From Gammaproteobacteria bacterium (lineage in GTDB: Bacteria; Pseudomonadota; Gammaproteobacteria; JACCYU01): 36,906 nt of DNA. A model generated the notes under the pieces. It was not told where the DNA came from and searched no databases. It saw nothing but the letters and a program-made list of their open reading frames with translations. The translations under genes and the position numbers were made by a program. How positions within the stretch are numbered: position 1 is the stretch's first letter; each line of letters opens with the position of its first letter. The stretch lies in NCBI GenBank assembly GCA_013696315.1, contig JACCYU010000033.1, forward strand, positions 1-36,906. Direction: 5' to 3'. This document shows, one piece after another, positions 7,974 to 17,631 of the stretch.

Positions 7974-8594
7974 CTACTCCACAATCATCACCAGATCACC
8001 CTCCCGCATCCAGTCGTACAGCTCGACCACGTCGCGGTTGCGCATGCGGATGCAGCCGATGGAGACGGGCTGACCGATGAGTGCCTCTTCGTGCGTACCG
8101 TGGATGTAGATGTAGCGCGCATAGCTGTCGATGTCTTCGCCGCGATTGATGCCTGGTTCCTGGCCTTCCAGCCATAAGATGCGCGAAGTGATGAAATCAT
8201 CCATGGTCTTGGTCTGGTCGCTGACGATCTGCGCGACCTGGTGGGTGTTCTTGCGTCCCTTGAAGATCGTGCCGAATGGCGCATCGCCGCCGATCTTTTC
8301 TTTGATGCTGTGTACGCCGAGCGGTGTCCTGTGGCTGCCGTCCCGGTTGCCCGCGCCATACTTCGAGGTCGAAACGGGATAAGTCTTGATCAGATTGCCG
8401 TCTCGATAGAGCGAGAGCGTTTGCTTCGCCAGACTGACAACAGCCAGCACCTTGTGCGCGGACGACGGCAAGCGCTGCAACGCTTCGATGCTGTCGGGCA
8501 ATGGGTCGCGCGGCATCAACTCAGCGGGGTATGTGCGGCATGGACGAGCGGTACCGCCGTACAGCCCAGGAATACAACAATGACCGATAACCAC
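7974..8594 (-). CDS. L,D-transpeptidase (YkuD domain), possibly frameshifted at its N-terminus
   Basis: The YkuD domain covers about residues 48-206 and carries the catalytic signature HGTHEEALIGQPVSIGCIRMRN with the nucleophilic cysteine. Such enzymes cross-link peptidoglycan or attach lipoproteins in the periplasm. The reading frame starts with GTG 9 bases after purF; an ATG at 8516 would give a 180-residue protein. Neither start gives a signal peptide. The +1 frame across 8603-8520 encodes an excellent one (LSVIVVFLGCTAVPLVHAAH, preceded by basic residues), reachable from a GTG at 8647 inside the end of purF. A one-base loss around 8520-8545 in the sequence or the genome would explain this. 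Confidence 0.8.
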   Translation of the reverse strand: MVIGHCCIPGLYGGTARPCRTYPAELMPRDPLPDSIEALQRLPSSAHKVLAVVSLAKQTLSLYRDGNLIKTYPVSTSKYGAGNRDGSHRTPLGVHSIKEKIGGDAPFGTIFKGRKNTHQVAQIVSDQTKTMDDFITSRILWLEGQEPGINRGEDIDSYARYIYIHGTHEEALIGQPVSIGCIRMRNRDVVELYDWMREGDLVMIVE

Positions 8595-8603
8595 GGCCTG
8601 AGG

Positions 8604-10109
8604 TTACGCGCTGTGGTGCAGGTCGATATCCACGTATTTTCTGGCACGTTCCTGCTTGGCTCCGTCGTTACGGTCGCGCGCGACCGAATCCAGATATTCG
8701 CGGCTCACGTCGGTGACGTATTCGCCGGTAAAAATCGAACAGTCGAAGTGTTGCAGTCTGGGGTTGCCCTTGCGCACCGACTGCTCCAGATCGTCCAGTT
8801 CCTGATAAATGAGCCGGTCGGCGCCCAGCGCCTCGCGCACCTGCTCCTCGGTACGGCCGTGGGCGATCAGCTCATGGGGGGATGGCATATCGATACCGTA
8901 CACGTTGGGATACCGTATCGGCGGCGCGGCGGACGCGAAGAACACGTTGCGCGCGCCGGCTTCGCGCGCCATCTGCACGATCTCCGTCGAAGTCGTACCG
9001 CGCACGATGGAATCATCCACCAGCAGCACGTTCTTGCGCTTGTATTCGATGTCCAGCGGGTTGAGCTTCTGGCGCACGGAGCGCTCGCGCTGTTCCTGAC
9101 CTGGCATGATGAAGGTGCGGCCGATGTAACGGTTCTTGATAAAGCCCTCGCGATATTTCACGTTTAACTGAAACGCGATTTCCTGCGCGGCGGTGCGGCT
9201 GGTGTCGGGAATCGGGATCACCACGTCGATGCCGTGATCCGGCCATTCGCGCAGGATTTTCTGCCCGAGTTTTTTGCCCATGCGCATGCGCGCCTTGTGC
9301 ACGAACACCTCGTCAATGATCGAGTCGGGCCGCGAAAAGTAAACGTATTCGAAAATGCACGGCGAATAAACGGGATTGTCGGCGCACTGCCGCGTGTGCA
9401 GTTTGCCGTTGTTTTCGATGAACACGGCCTCGCCGGGCGCCAGATCGCGGATCAGTTCGAAGCCCAGCATGTCCAGCGCGACGCTTTCCGACGCGACCAT
9501 GAACTCCGGGCCGTCCGCGGTCTCGCGCCGGCCGTATACCACCGGGCGGATACCGTAAGGGTCGCGAAACGCGAGTACGCCGTAGCCGGTAATCATGGCG
9601 ACCACGGCATACGCGCCCCGACAACGTCGGTGCACGCCGGCGACCGCGGCGAACACGTCCTTGGGACTGATCTTGAGTTTTTCCTGGCGGAGCAGTTCTT
9701 GGGCGAATACGTTCAGCAGGATCTCGCTGTCGGAATCCGTGTTGATATGGCGCCGGTCTTCCTTGAACAGTCCGCGCTTGAGCTGCGCCGCGTTGGAGAG
9801 ATTGCCGTTGTGACCCAGCGCGATGCCGTAGGGGGAATTGACGTAAAACGGCTGCGCCTCGGCGGAAGCGGATGTGCCGGCGGTGGGATAACGTACCTGA
9901 CCGATACCGATGTTGCCCGGCAGGCGATCCATATGCCGGGACTGAAAAACGTCGCGCACGAGCCCGTTATCCTTGCGCAAAAACAGCCGCCCCTGGTGAT
10001 AGGTCACGATCCCGGCGGCGTCCTGCCCGCGATGCTGCATTACGGTAAGCCCATCGTATAGGGAATGATTGACGGGCTGGCGTCCGACGATGCCGATGAT
10101 TCCGCACAC
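8604..10109 (-). CDS. purF: Amidophosphoribosyltransferase (PurF)
   Basis: PurF catalyses the first step of purine synthesis: PRPP plus glutamine to phosphoribosylamine, in the cytoplasm. The 501-residue protein begins MCGIIGIVG, so Cys2 becomes the N-terminal nucleophile of the glutamine amidotransferase domain without a propeptide. The C-terminal phosphoribosyltransferase domain has the PRPP loop [14 protein letters not shown] around residues 360-375, and [12 protein letters not shown] after it. It follows cvpA by 31 bases, the classical cvpA-purF operon. Confidence 0.97.
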   Translation of the reverse strand: MCGIIGIVGRQPVNHSLYDGLTVMQHRGQDAAGIVTYHQGRLFLRKDNGLVRDVFQSRHMDRLPGNIGIGQVRYPTAGTSASAEAQPFYVNSPYGIALGHNGNLSNAAQLKRGLFKEDRRHINTDSDSEILLNVFAQELLRQEKLKISPKDVFAAVAGVHRRCRGAYAVVAMITGYGVLAFRDPYGIRPVVYGRRETADGPEFMVASESVALDMLGFELIRDLAPGEAVFIENNGKLHTRQCADNPVYSPCIFEYVYFSRPDSIIDEVFVHKARMRMGKKLGQKILREWPDHGIDVVIPIPDTSRTAAQEIAFQLNVKYREGFIKNRYIGRTFIMPGQEQRERSVRQKLNPLDIEYKRKNVLLVDDSIVRGTTSTEIVQMAREAGARNVFFASAAPPIRYPNVYGIDMPSPHELIAHGRTEEQVREALGADRLIYQELDDLEQSVRKGNPRLQHFDCSIFTGEYVTDVSREYLDSVARDRNDGAKQERARKYVDIDLHHSA

Positions 10110-10140
10110 GGATGCGTTAAATTCCTGTCATGGGTTCACG

Positions 10141-10677
10141 TCAGACCGTTGCATCCCACGAAAAGTGCCGGGCGATGTCGGCCGGCAGCAGTTCGACGAT
10201 GCGAATGGCGGTCCGCTCGAACGGCGGCAGCAGATGAGCTTCATGCCACCACTCCGACAGCGGCGCTCTGGTAAGCCCCGCGGCCAGCACCATTATGACG
10301 ATAACCGCGGCGCCGCGCACGATTCCAAACGCGAGCCCCAGCAAGCGATCGGCACCCTTGACCACCCGCGCGCTCGTGATCTTAGCAAGCAGCATGTTGA
10401 CGACGGCGCCCGCAATCAGGGTCGCCACCACGAGCAGGACAAACGCGATGCCAATCCGAATGTTGCGGATCTCGAAGTCAGTGCCGCCCAATGAAAACGC
10501 TGCATGCTCCAGCGATTGCGGCAGCATGGCTGCGACCTCGCCTGAGAACAGCACGGCCAGCCAGATGGCGGCCACCCAGGTGATAACGGAAACGGCTTCC
10601 TTGACAAACCCGCGGGTGAGCCCGATCAGCCCCGAGATGACGATGACCAGAACGATGACGGCATCCAGCCACGACAT
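10141..10677 (-). CDS. cvpA: CvpA family membrane protein
   Basis: The 178-residue protein has about four hydrophobic segments (near 5-25, 30-50, 65-90 and 100-125), starting MSWLDAVIVLVIVISGLIGLTRGFVKE, the typical CvpA N-terminus. In E. coli cvpA is needed for colicin V production and affects envelope stress tolerance; the molecular role is not settled. It lies directly before purF, its usual partner. The start ATG at 10677 is the only sensible one. Confidence 0.92.
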   Translation of the reverse strand: MSWLDAVIVLVIVISGLIGLTRGFVKEAVSVITWVAAIWLAVLFSGEVAAMLPQSLEHAAFSLGGTDFEIRNIRIGIAFVLLVVATLIAGAVVNMLLAKITSARVVKGADRLLGLAFGIVRGAAVIVIMVLAAGLTRAPLSEWWHEAHLLPPFERTAIRIVELLPADIARHFSWDATV

Positions 10678-10782
10678 GTCAGTTACGGCCCTCCCGTCAG
10701 CGGTTTAGCGCGAAAATGCTTTCGAATGTCTGCCGCGACGCGGATCGCCGCATGGCTCATCTGACCGCTAGCGACCGTGCTG

Positions 10783-11568
10783 TCAGCCGCCTCCACGTAA
10801 AACGATCGGCGCGGCGTCACGCGGATGGCTGACCACGATGCCCCGCAAATCCTTTTGACTCCGAAGTTTGCCCTGTAGCGCCTCGGCGTGCGCGCGATCG
10901 TCTTCCGGACCGACCTTGACACGGAAAACCTGTTCGCCGCCGGTTTTAACCTGTTCCTCGAATGCCGCGAAACCCGAAGCGCGTAGCTGGTTCCGCAGAG
11001 TCCGCGCGTTTTCCTGCTCGCTGAAACTGCCCACTTGCACGGCCCAGGCCGGGGTCCGCGCGGCCGCCTGCTCGCCCGCGGACGGGGACTCAGCGGCGGC
11101 GGGTTCCGATACCGCCGGCGGCGGAGACCGGCGCGCGGATTCAGGGTCTGACGCCGGAACTTCAGCGGCCGGATCGACGGCCGCGGTCTCGGCGCCAGCC
11201 GGCGCAATCGCGGCCGTACTCGCGGCAGGATTTGCGACCGCCGGAGGATTCATCGAAGCGTCCTTTGGCTTGCTGGCAGAATTCGCCTGCGCGGAACCTG
11301 CCGCGGGTAGTCGCGCCTCGGAGGGTCTGGCGGGTGGCTGTTTGTCAGGTGCTGCCGGTCGGTCTGACTCAGGTCTGATACCGGCCTGCTTTTCCTTCGC
11401 CGCATCCGGCGGCGGCGCGAAGCTGTAATTGGGTTCGGGTGGAACATCCATGTCCAGCGCGACCGGTTTCTCGCGTGACGAACCATCGAAAATCATGGGT
11501 AGGAAAACCACAGCGACGGCCACCAGCACGGCGCCGCCGATTAGGCGTTGTTTGAGTGTGATATCCAC
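10783..11568 (-). CDS. dedD: SPOR-domain protein, DedD-like
   Basis: The 261-residue protein has a short cytoplasmic N-terminus, one membrane segment (about residues 10-26) and a long Ala/Pro-rich linker (about 30-170). A C-terminal SPOR domain (about 173-250) begins WAVQVGSFSEQENARTLRNQL. SPOR domains bind denuded glycan strands at the septum, and DedD helps cell constriction. Its place between folC and cvpA is that of dedD in E. coli and its homologue in Pseudomonas. An overlapping frame of 174 codons is a composition shadow of the linker. Confidence 0.88.
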   Translation of the reverse strand: MDITLKQRLIGGAVLVAVAVVFLPMIFDGSSREKPVALDMDVPPEPNYSFAPPPDAAKEKQAGIRPESDRPAAPDKQPPARPSEARLPAAGSAQANSASKPKDASMNPPAVANPAASTAAIAPAGAETAAVDPAAEVPASDPESARRSPPPAVSEPAAAESPSAGEQAAARTPAWAVQVGSFSEQENARTLRNQLRASGFAAFEEQVKTGGEQVFRVKVGPEDDRAHAEALQGKLRSQKDLRGIVVSHPRDAAPIVLRGGG

Positions 11569-11651
11569 GATTGCTATCCCCTGCGTAAGACGAGTGAAAC
11601 CGGACTATACCCTTTCCTTATTACCAAGTTGGGAAAAGATTATCCAGTAAA

Positions 11652-12911
11652 TTAGACGTGCAGCGCGAGCACTTCCGCAACGGTAAACGCAGAGCCGAAC
11701 ACAACGACGCGATCGCTTTTCGCCGCGGCTTCGCGGGCCGCGCGATATGCTTGCGCCACGCCGCCGAAAGCTTCTATGCGCGCCGCGACTTTTTCATCCA
11801 GTAAAGTCCGTAGCGCCGCAATCGGCAATGCCCTCTCGGAATGATTGGCCGCGAGATACCAGTGATCTACCTGGCGTTCAAGCGCATCCACCATGCTGGC
11901 CGCGTCCTTGTCGGCCAGCACCGCAAACACAGCCAGCGTGCGTCCAGCAGCAGGCATGGCGCTTAAGGTCGAGGCGAGCGCTCTGGCGCCGGCCGGGTTG
12001 TGCGCGACATCCAGAATTACTTCCGGCGTGCCGGCCAGCCGCTGATAGCGGCCCGCCAGAGATACACATCGCAGACCATTGCGGACGCCGCCCTGGTCCA
12101 CCCGCAGTTGCGGGCTCAGTAGCGACAACCCCATCAACACGGCCGCGGCGTTCTGCAATTGAATATCGCCGCGCAGCGCGGGCAGGGGCAGGTGCGCGTA
12201 ACCGGCCGATGCAGCGCGCCAGCACCAGCTGTCGCCTTCGCGGCGATAGCTGAAATCGACGCCAAGCTGGTATATCCGCGCACCGACCGCTGCCGCGTGC
12301 GCGGCAATGCTGTCGGGTGGCTCCGGGTCACCGCACACCACGGGCTTGCCCGCGCGCATGATGCCGGCCTTCTCGTAGCCGATCGATTCGCGGGTTGCCC
12401 CCAGCCACTCGGTGTGATCCAGGTCGATACTGGTGATCAGGGCAAGGTCGGCATCCAGCAGGTTCACGGCGTCGAGGCGTCCGCCCATGCCCACCTCCAT
12501 GATGGCGACATCGAGATCAATGTCCGCGAAAATCAGCATGGCCGCCAAAGTGCCGAACTCGAAGTAGCTGAGACTGACGGCCTGTCGGGCGCCGTCGATC
12601 CGCTCGAAAGCCTTGCTCAGCGCGGTATCGGTAACCGGTTGCCGCTGCACGCGCACGCGCTCGTTATAGTGCAGCAGATGCGGCGAAGTATAACTGCCGA
12701 CCCGGTAACCAGCATCGATGAGGATCGCCTCGAGCATTGCCACGCAGGAACCTTTGCCGTTGGTGCCGGCGACCGTAATCACTTTGTGACGCGGATTCTG
12801 GACTCCCAGCCGGCGCGCGACCACACCCACCCGCTCCAGGCCAAGCTCGATCGTGTGCGGATGCAGCGACTGCTGCCAGTGCAGCCAGTCGTCGAGCTTA
12901 TCGAAGCGCAA
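11652..12911 (-). CDS. folC: Dihydrofolate synthase / folylpolyglutamate synthase (FolC)
   Basis: FolC adds glutamate to dihydropteroate and then further glutamates to folates. The 419-residue Mur-ligase-like enzyme has the ATP loop ITVAGTNGKGSCVAMLEAIL near residue 45, TSPHLLHYNERV near 75, and DLDHTEWLG near 165. Its C-terminal domain has EVILDVAHNPAGA. The only usable start before the conserved N-terminus is TTG, 27 bases after accD. accD-folC-dedD is the conserved order. Confidence 0.94.
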   Translation of the reverse strand: MRFDKLDDWLHWQQSLHPHTIELGLERVGVVARRLGVQNPRHKVITVAGTNGKGSCVAMLEAILIDAGYRVGSYTSPHLLHYNERVRVQRQPVTDTALSKAFERIDGARQAVSLSYFEFGTLAAMLIFADIDLDVAIMEVGMGGRLDAVNLLDADLALITSIDLDHTEWLGATRESIGYEKAGIMRAGKPVVCGDPEPPDSIAAHAAAVGARIYQLGVDFSYRREGDSWCWRAASAGYAHLPLPALRGDIQLQNAAAVLMGLSLLSPQLRVDQGGVRNGLRCVSLAGRYQRLAGTPEVILDVAHNPAGARALASTLSAMPAAGRTLAVFAVLADKDAASMVDALERQVDHWYLAANHSERALPIAALRTLLDEKVAARIEAFGGVAQAYRAAREAAAKSDRVVVFGSAFTVAEVLALHV

Positions 12912-12938
12912 TTTGATATTAACCCGGATGCGCCGTGC

Positions 12939-13880
12939 TTATGCCGGCTGTTGCGCGGTGTCGAGCTCGGGCTCCTGCACGTCCCGCGCTTCGGCAATGA
13001 CCGCGGCATCCGCGTCTTTCTGGCCCATTGCATGCTGGCTCAGCATCGATAACAGGGAGGAAATACGGTCGCGCAACTGGCGGCGATCGACAATCATGTC
13101 GATGGCGCCGTGCTCAAGCAGAAATTCGGCGCGCTGAAATCCTTCCGGCAGGGTCTCGCGTACGGTCTGCTCAATGACTCGCGGTCCGGCGAATCCAATC
13201 AGCGCGCCAGGCTCGGCGATATGCAGATCGCCCAGCATCGCGAAACTCGCCGATACGCCGCCCATGGTCGGGTCGGTCAACACCGACAGAAAAGGAATTC
13301 CGCGTTCCACAAGACGCCCCAGCGCCGCGCTGGTCTTGGCCATCTGCATCAGCGAGGTCAGCGCCTCCTGCATGCGTGCGCCGCCGCTGGCTGAAAAGCA
13401 CACCAGCGGAATGGTTTCCTCCAGACAGGCATTGACGCCGCGCACGAAGCGTTCGCCGACCACCGACCCCATGGAACCGCCCATGAACTCGAATTCGAAC
13501 GCGGCCGCCACCACTGGCAGACCTTTCAGCTCCCCGCGAATGACCACCAGCGCGTCTTTTTCGCCGGTGGCCCTCTGCGCGGCGTTCAGTCTGTCCTTGT
13601 ATTTTTTTTCGTCCCGAAACCTTAAGAAATCAATCGGCTGCAAACCGGCGCCAAGCTCATCGCGCGGGCCGCTGTCCAGAAACATATCGAGCCGCTTGCG
13701 CGCGCCGATGCGCCGGTGATGGCCGCACTTGGGGCACACGTTCAGATTCCGCTCCAGCTCGACGCGGTAGAGGATCGCGCCGCATTCCTCGCATTTGTCC
13801 CATAGACCTTCGGGCACGTTGCGCTTGTTGTTGCCTTCCGTGCGGATGCGGGACGGCATTAATTTCTCGTACCAGCTCAA
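12939..13880 (-). CDS. accD: Acetyl-CoA carboxylase carboxyltransferase subunit beta (AccD)
   Basis: AccD pairs with AccA (not in this window) to move carboxyl from biotin to acetyl-CoA, giving malonyl-CoA for fatty acid synthesis. The 313-residue protein has the N-terminal zinc ribbon with C30, C33, C49 and C52. The crotonase-type core has [24 protein letters not shown] and the [11 protein letters not shown] signature. The C-terminal tail after about residue 285 is acidic and variable, as in relatives. It lies 94 bases after trpA. Confidence 0.96.
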   Translation of the reverse strand: MSWYEKLMPSRIRTEGNNKRNVPEGLWDKCEECGAILYRVELERNLNVCPKCGHHRRIGARKRLDMFLDSGPRDELGAGLQPIDFLRFRDEKKYKDRLNAAQRATGEKDALVVIRGELKGLPVVAAAFEFEFMGGSMGSVVGERFVRGVNACLEETIPLVCFSASGGARMQEALTSLMQMAKTSAALGRLVERGIPFLSVLTDPTMGGVSASFAMLGDLHIAEPGALIGFAGPRVIEQTVRETLPEGFQRAEFLLEHGAIDMIVDRRQLRDRISSLLSMLSQHAMGQKDADAAVIAEARDVQEPELDTAQQPA

Positions 13881-13974
13881 GTCATTTTTCCTGCCGTTAT
13901 TTACACTGTTCGGATTTATCCAGGTCGTGATTCACCGATCGAGGCCGATCAGCCGGCAATGTCTGTCCGGTGCG

Positions 13975-14802
13975 TCACGCCACCTGCACGTCGCTTGCAC
14001 GCGCGTCCATCGCGTCCCGCATCCCGCGCAACAGGGCGGCGACTTCCGCCTGCGCGGCATCGGCATCGGCGGCATTGTCGGCAATGCGCTCGACCAGCGC
14101 GCTGCCAACCACCACGGCGTCGGCGATTTGCGCCATACGCCCCGCGGACGCGGCATCCTTTATTCCGAAGCCGACGCCAATCGGCGTTGTCGCGCGGGCG
14201 CGAATCTCATCGAGCTTGCGTGCTACCGCGGCGACATCCAGGGTCGCGGCGCCTGTCACACCTTTAAGTGACACGTAATAAATGAACCCGCGCGCCGCCG
14301 CGCAGATCGTTTCAATGCGCGCCGGCGTCGTGGTCGGCGCCAGGAGGAAGATCGGATCGATATCGACCTGTGCCAGCGCCTGCACAAGCTCATCGGCTTC
14401 TTCGGGCGGCAGATCCACGGTGATGACGCCGTCCACGCCAGCCTGCGCGGCGCTTTGCGCGAATGTGTGGCAGCCCATCGTCTCGATGGGATTGAGATAG
14501 CCCATCAACACCACCGGCGTGTGCGGATCGCGCTCACGAAACGACTGAAGCATGTCAAGCGTATCGCGCAGGGTCACGCGGTTTCGCAAGGCGCGTTCAC
14601 CGGCTGCCTGGATAACCGGCCCGTCGGCCATGGGATCGGAAAACGGCACGCCCAGCTCCAGGATATCGGCCCCCGCCGCGACCATCGTGTGCATCAGCGG
14701 CACCGTCGAATCGCGCTCCGGGTCGCCGGCCATGAGGTAGGCGACCAGCGCGCAGCGCCGCCGCGGCTTCAAGCGCTCGAAAGCCGTCGCGATACGGCTC
14801 AT
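13975..14802 (-). CDS. trpA: Tryptophan synthase alpha subunit
   Basis: TrpA cleaves indole-glycerol phosphate to indole and glyceraldehyde 3-phosphate, passing indole to TrpB through a tunnel. The 275-residue TIM barrel has the catalytic E49 and D60 in [16 protein letters not shown], at the same numbers as in the Salmonella enzyme. Its ATG overlaps the trpB stop by 4 bases (ATGA), which suggests coupled translation and equal subunit amounts. Confidence 0.97.
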   Translation of the reverse strand: MSRIATAFERLKPRRRCALVAYLMAGDPERDSTVPLMHTMVAAGADILELGVPFSDPMADGPVIQAAGERALRNRVTLRDTLDMLQSFRERDPHTPVVLMGYLNPIETMGCHTFAQSAAQAGVDGVITVDLPPEEADELVQALAQVDIDPIFLLAPTTTPARIETICAAARGFIYYVSLKGVTGAATLDVAAVARKLDEIRARATTPIGVGFGIKDAASAGRMAQIADAVVVGSALVERIADNAADADAAQAEVAALLRGMRDAMDARASDVQVA

Positions 14803-16031
14803 AGCTCTAGCCCTGCGTGACGCGCGACGGTGTCGATGTCCTTGTCGCCGCGGCCGGAAAGGTTGACGATGATGCGCTGATCCTTATCCATGGTCTTAGC
14901 AAGCTTCGCGGCATACGCCAGCGCGTGGCTGCTTTCCAGCGCCGGGATAATGCCCTCGATGCGCGTGAGGGCGTGAAAGCCGTCCAGCGCCTCGTCGTCG
15001 GTTACCGCCACGTAACGGGCGCGGCCGGTATCTTTCAGCCAGGCGTGTTCGGGACCTACGCCAGGATAGTCCAACCCCGCGGAGATCGAGTGCGTGTCGA
15101 GAATCTGGCCGTCCGGGCTCTGCATCAGATATGTGCGATTGCCGTGCAGCACACCAGCCTTGCCCGCACACAGCGACGCCGCATGCTTGCCGGTGCTCAA
15201 GCCCTTGCCCGCGGCCTCGACGCCATAAAGTGCCACGCCTGTATCGTTCAGAAACGGGTGAAAAAGTCCCAGCGCGTTGGAACCGCCACCCACGCAGGCC
15301 ACCAGCGCATCCGGCAATTCACCGGTCTGATCGAGGCACTGCGCGCGCGCCTCGCGACCGATTACGGCCTGGAAATCGCGCACCATCAACGGGTAAGGAT
15401 GCGGTCCGGCGACGGTGCCGATGATATAAAACGTGTTATCGACATTGCTGACCCAGTCGCGCATGGCCTCGTTGAGCGCGTCTTTCAGCGTGCGCGAACC
15501 CGACACGACCGGCACCACCTCGGCGCCCAGCAAACGCATCCGAAACACGTTCGGCGACTGGCGTTTGATATCGTCGGTGCCCATATATATCACGCATTCG
15601 AAGCCCAGCCGTGCCGCGACGGTGGCGGTCGCCACGCCATGCTGTCCCGCGCCGGTCTCGGCGATGATGCGCGTCTTGCCCATGCGCCTGGCCAGCAGCG
15701 CCTGACCCACGGTGTTGTTGACCTTGTGCGCGCCGGTGTGATTCAGGTCTTCGCGCTTAAGGTAAATCTGCGCGCCGCCCAGTTTGCGGCTCCAGCTTGC
15801 CGCGTAATAAAGCGGGCTGGGCCGGCCGACATAGTGTGCAAGATCAGCGTCCAGTTCGGCCTGAAAATCCTTGTCGACGCGATAGTGTTCGTAAGCCGCG
15901 CGCAGCGCATCCAGCGGCTCCATCAGCGTCTCGGAGACAAAACGGCCTCCGTAAATCCCGAAGTGGCCTTTCTGATCCGGAAGCTGCTCTGGCGTTGACA
16001 CCGGGGCTTTAGTTTCGATCACAGTCGACAC
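14799..16031 (-). CDS. trpB: Tryptophan synthase beta subunit
   Basis: TrpB is the PLP enzyme that joins indole and serine to make tryptophan. The 410-residue protein has the PLP lysine in HTGAHKVNN (K103), the TGAGQHGVA loop and the phosphate-binding GGGSNALG. The chosen GTG start at 16031 has GAGG 6 bases upstream and gives the usual length; it overlaps the end of trpF by 23 bases. Earlier in-frame codons lie inside trpF and are not family-like. An alternative GTG sits 3 codons later. Confidence 0.96.
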   Translation of the reverse strand: MSTVIETKAPVSTPEQLPDQKGHFGIYGGRFVSETLMEPLDALRAAYEHYRVDKDFQAELDADLAHYVGRPSPLYYAASWSRKLGGAQIYLKREDLNHTGAHKVNNTVGQALLARRMGKTRIIAETGAGQHGVATATVAARLGFECVIYMGTDDIKRQSPNVFRMRLLGAEVVPVVSGSRTLKDALNEAMRDWVSNVDNTFYIIGTVAGPHPYPLMVRDFQAVIGREARAQCLDQTGELPDALVACVGGGSNALGLFHPFLNDTGVALYGVEAAGKGLSTGKHAASLCAGKAGVLHGNRTYLMQSPDGQILDTHSISAGLDYPGVGPEHAWLKDTGRARYVAVTDDEALDGFHALTRIEGIIPALESSHALAYAAKLAKTMDKDQRIIVNLSGRGDKDIDTVARHAGLEL

Positions 16032-16659
16032 GCTTGACCTCTTTGATAAATTCCGCGATTTTTGCCGCGTCCTTGATGCCGCCGGCAGCTTCAACGCCGC
16101 TACTGACGTCCACGCCGTACGGGTGGGTGCGGCGCACGGCGTGCGCGATGTTGATGACGTTCAGGCCGCCCGCCAGGATGAGCGGGCGCGAGCTTGACTC
16201 TGGAATCCGCGCGAAATCGACCGCCAACCCGGAACCGCCGGCCTGACCGGGCGCATGGCTGTCCAGCAGAAATCCCGATGCGCTGGCATAACGGGCCAGA
16301 TAGGGCTCGATGTCGTCGACTTCGGCAACCTCGGCCTCGGGGCCCATCGCAATAGCCTTGAGATAAGGCTTGCCCAGGCGGCGGCAAAACGTTTCGGATT
16401 CCTCGCCGTGAAACTGCAACATGTCCAGCTGTATGCTCGCCAGCACCTCTTCGATATACGCCGCATCCGCATCCAGAAATACACCGACGCGCGTAACGAA
16501 AGGCCCGGCGGCAAGCGCCAGCTCACGGGCCTGCGCGATCGAAACATAGCGGGAACTGGCAGGATAAAATACCAGACCGATTGCATCGGCGCCCAGCTCA
16601 ACAGCAGCCCGTGCGTCCTCAGCCCGGGTAATGCCGCATATCTTGATCCGTGTACGCAA
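16009..16659 (-). CDS. trpF: Phosphoribosylanthranilate isomerase (TrpF)
   Basis: TrpF performs the Amadori rearrangement of phosphoribosylanthranilate in tryptophan synthesis. The 216-residue barrel begins [11 protein letters not shown] with the catalytic Cys8; the general acid aspartate lies in GVDVSSGVE. No ATG fits. The TTG at 16659 has GGAAAG upstream and begins exactly at the family N-terminus; a second TTG at 16689 would add 10 unconserved residues. trpF-trpB-trpA form a tight overlapping unit inside the truA-accD block. Confidence 0.94.
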   Translation of the reverse strand: MRTRIKICGITRAEDARAAVELGADAIGLVFYPASSRYVSIAQARELALAAGPFVTRVGVFLDADAAYIEEVLASIQLDMLQFHGEESETFCRRLGKPYLKAIAMGPEAEVAEVDDIEPYLARYASASGFLLDSHAPGQAGGSGLAVDFARIPESSSRPLILAGGLNVINIAHAVRRTHPYGVDVSSGVEAAGGIKDAAKIAEFIKEVKRVDCDRN

Positions 16660-16742
16660 CGGTCGCTTTCCATAGGGTAAACAACGCAAAAGCGTATCAC
16701 AAATGGCCGCGCCTTAACGAACGACAGCCTATCCGTGATGGC

Positions 16743-17522
16743 CTACCTGTAACGGGGCAGCGCGATCTCGCCGGGAAGCCCAAAACACGGATCGTAGGCG
16801 ACGTGTACGAGGTAAAGCCCGTCGGGCGGTGCGGTTACGCCACATTGCGCACGATTTTCCAGCGCCAGCAGTTCCTTAACCCATGGGGGTTGCCGCTCGC
16901 CGGCGCCGATGCTCATCAATACACCAGCGATATTTCGCACCATATGGTAAAGGAATCCGTTGGCGTGAATGTCAATGTAAACGGTGTCGGCCGCGCGGCT
17001 CACGCGCAGTTCGTACACGCGCCGCACCGGCGATTTCGCCTGGCATGCCAGCGCGCGGAAACTGGTGAAATCGTGCTCGCCGACCAGGTATGCGGCCGCC
17101 TCGCGCATGCGCATTTCGTCCAAAGGCCGGCGCTGCCAGGTAACGCGGGCGCGCAATAACGCGGGGCGCGTCCAGCGGTTGAGGATCACATAGCGATAAC
17201 GACGCGAAAGCGCGCGAAAACGGGCGTGAAAATCCGACGCGACCGCCTGCGCCCAGATGACCGCAATGCCTGGTGGCAGATTGACATTGGCGCCCAGCAC
17301 CCAGGATCTTGGCGTGCGGGCGGCGGCACTTTCGAAATGCACGACCTGTCCCGCGGCATGCACCCCGGCATCGGTGCGGCCGGCGCAGAAAACCCTCACA
17401 GGGTGATCCGCGACTCTGGACAGCGCGGTCTCCAGGCTTTGCTGCACCGTGATGACGCCGGGTTGCGACTGCCAGCCGCTGAATCCGCTCCCGTCGTATT
17501 CGAGTCCAAGCGCGATAATCAT
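16743..17522 (-). CDS. truA: tRNA pseudouridine synthase A
   Basis: TruA makes pseudouridine at positions 38-40 in the anticodon arm of many tRNAs. The 259-residue protein has the catalytic aspartate D51 in AGRTDAGVHA, the N-terminal LGLEYDGSGFSGWQ, and the C-terminal NGFLYHMVRNIAG motif. It lies between fimV and trpF, as in Pseudomonas. Confidence 0.96.
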   Translation of the reverse strand: MIIALGLEYDGSGFSGWQSQPGVITVQQSLETALSRVADHPVRVFCAGRTDAGVHAAGQVVHFESAAARTPRSWVLGANVNLPPGIAVIWAQAVASDFHARFRALSRRYRYVILNRWTRPALLRARVTWQRRPLDEMRMREAAAYLVGEHDFTSFRALACQAKSPVRRVYELRVSRAADTVYIDIHANGFLYHMVRNIAGVLMSIGAGERQPPWVKELLALENRAQCGVTAPPDGLYLVHVAYDPCFGLPGEIALPRYR

Positions 17523-17579
17523 GCAATAAACGATTAAAGGCGAGAAGCAGTGGGCTCATGCGGACGCCATAAAAGCGCA

Positions 17580-17604
17580 AGGCCGGCCGGACTGCTTCCG
17601 GCCT
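17580..17604 (-). terminator. Hairpin after fimV, weak terminator
   Basis: AGGCCGG (17604-17598 on minus) can pair with CCGGCCT (17586-17580), or GGCCGG with a nearer CCGGCC. The hairpin lies 28 bases after the fimV stop. Only a broken T run (TTGCGCTTTT) follows, so termination would be partial at best and truA may still be read from upstream. Confidence 0.4.
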
Positions 17605-17631
17605 CCTGAATCCAGGCGGGATTTCGCGGCG

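Noticed and set aside
10683-11207. Arg/Pro-rich frame overlapping dedD
   Set aside because: It is a frame shadow of the Ala/Pro-rich linker of the SPOR protein.
12159-13052. Plus-strand open frame of 297 codons opposite folC/accD
   Set aside because: It spans two genes on the other strand and shows His/Arg-rich, shadow-like composition.
14817-15998. Plus-strand open frame of 393 codons opposite trpB
   Set aside because: It mirrors trpB along its whole length, and trpB has all its catalytic motifs intact.
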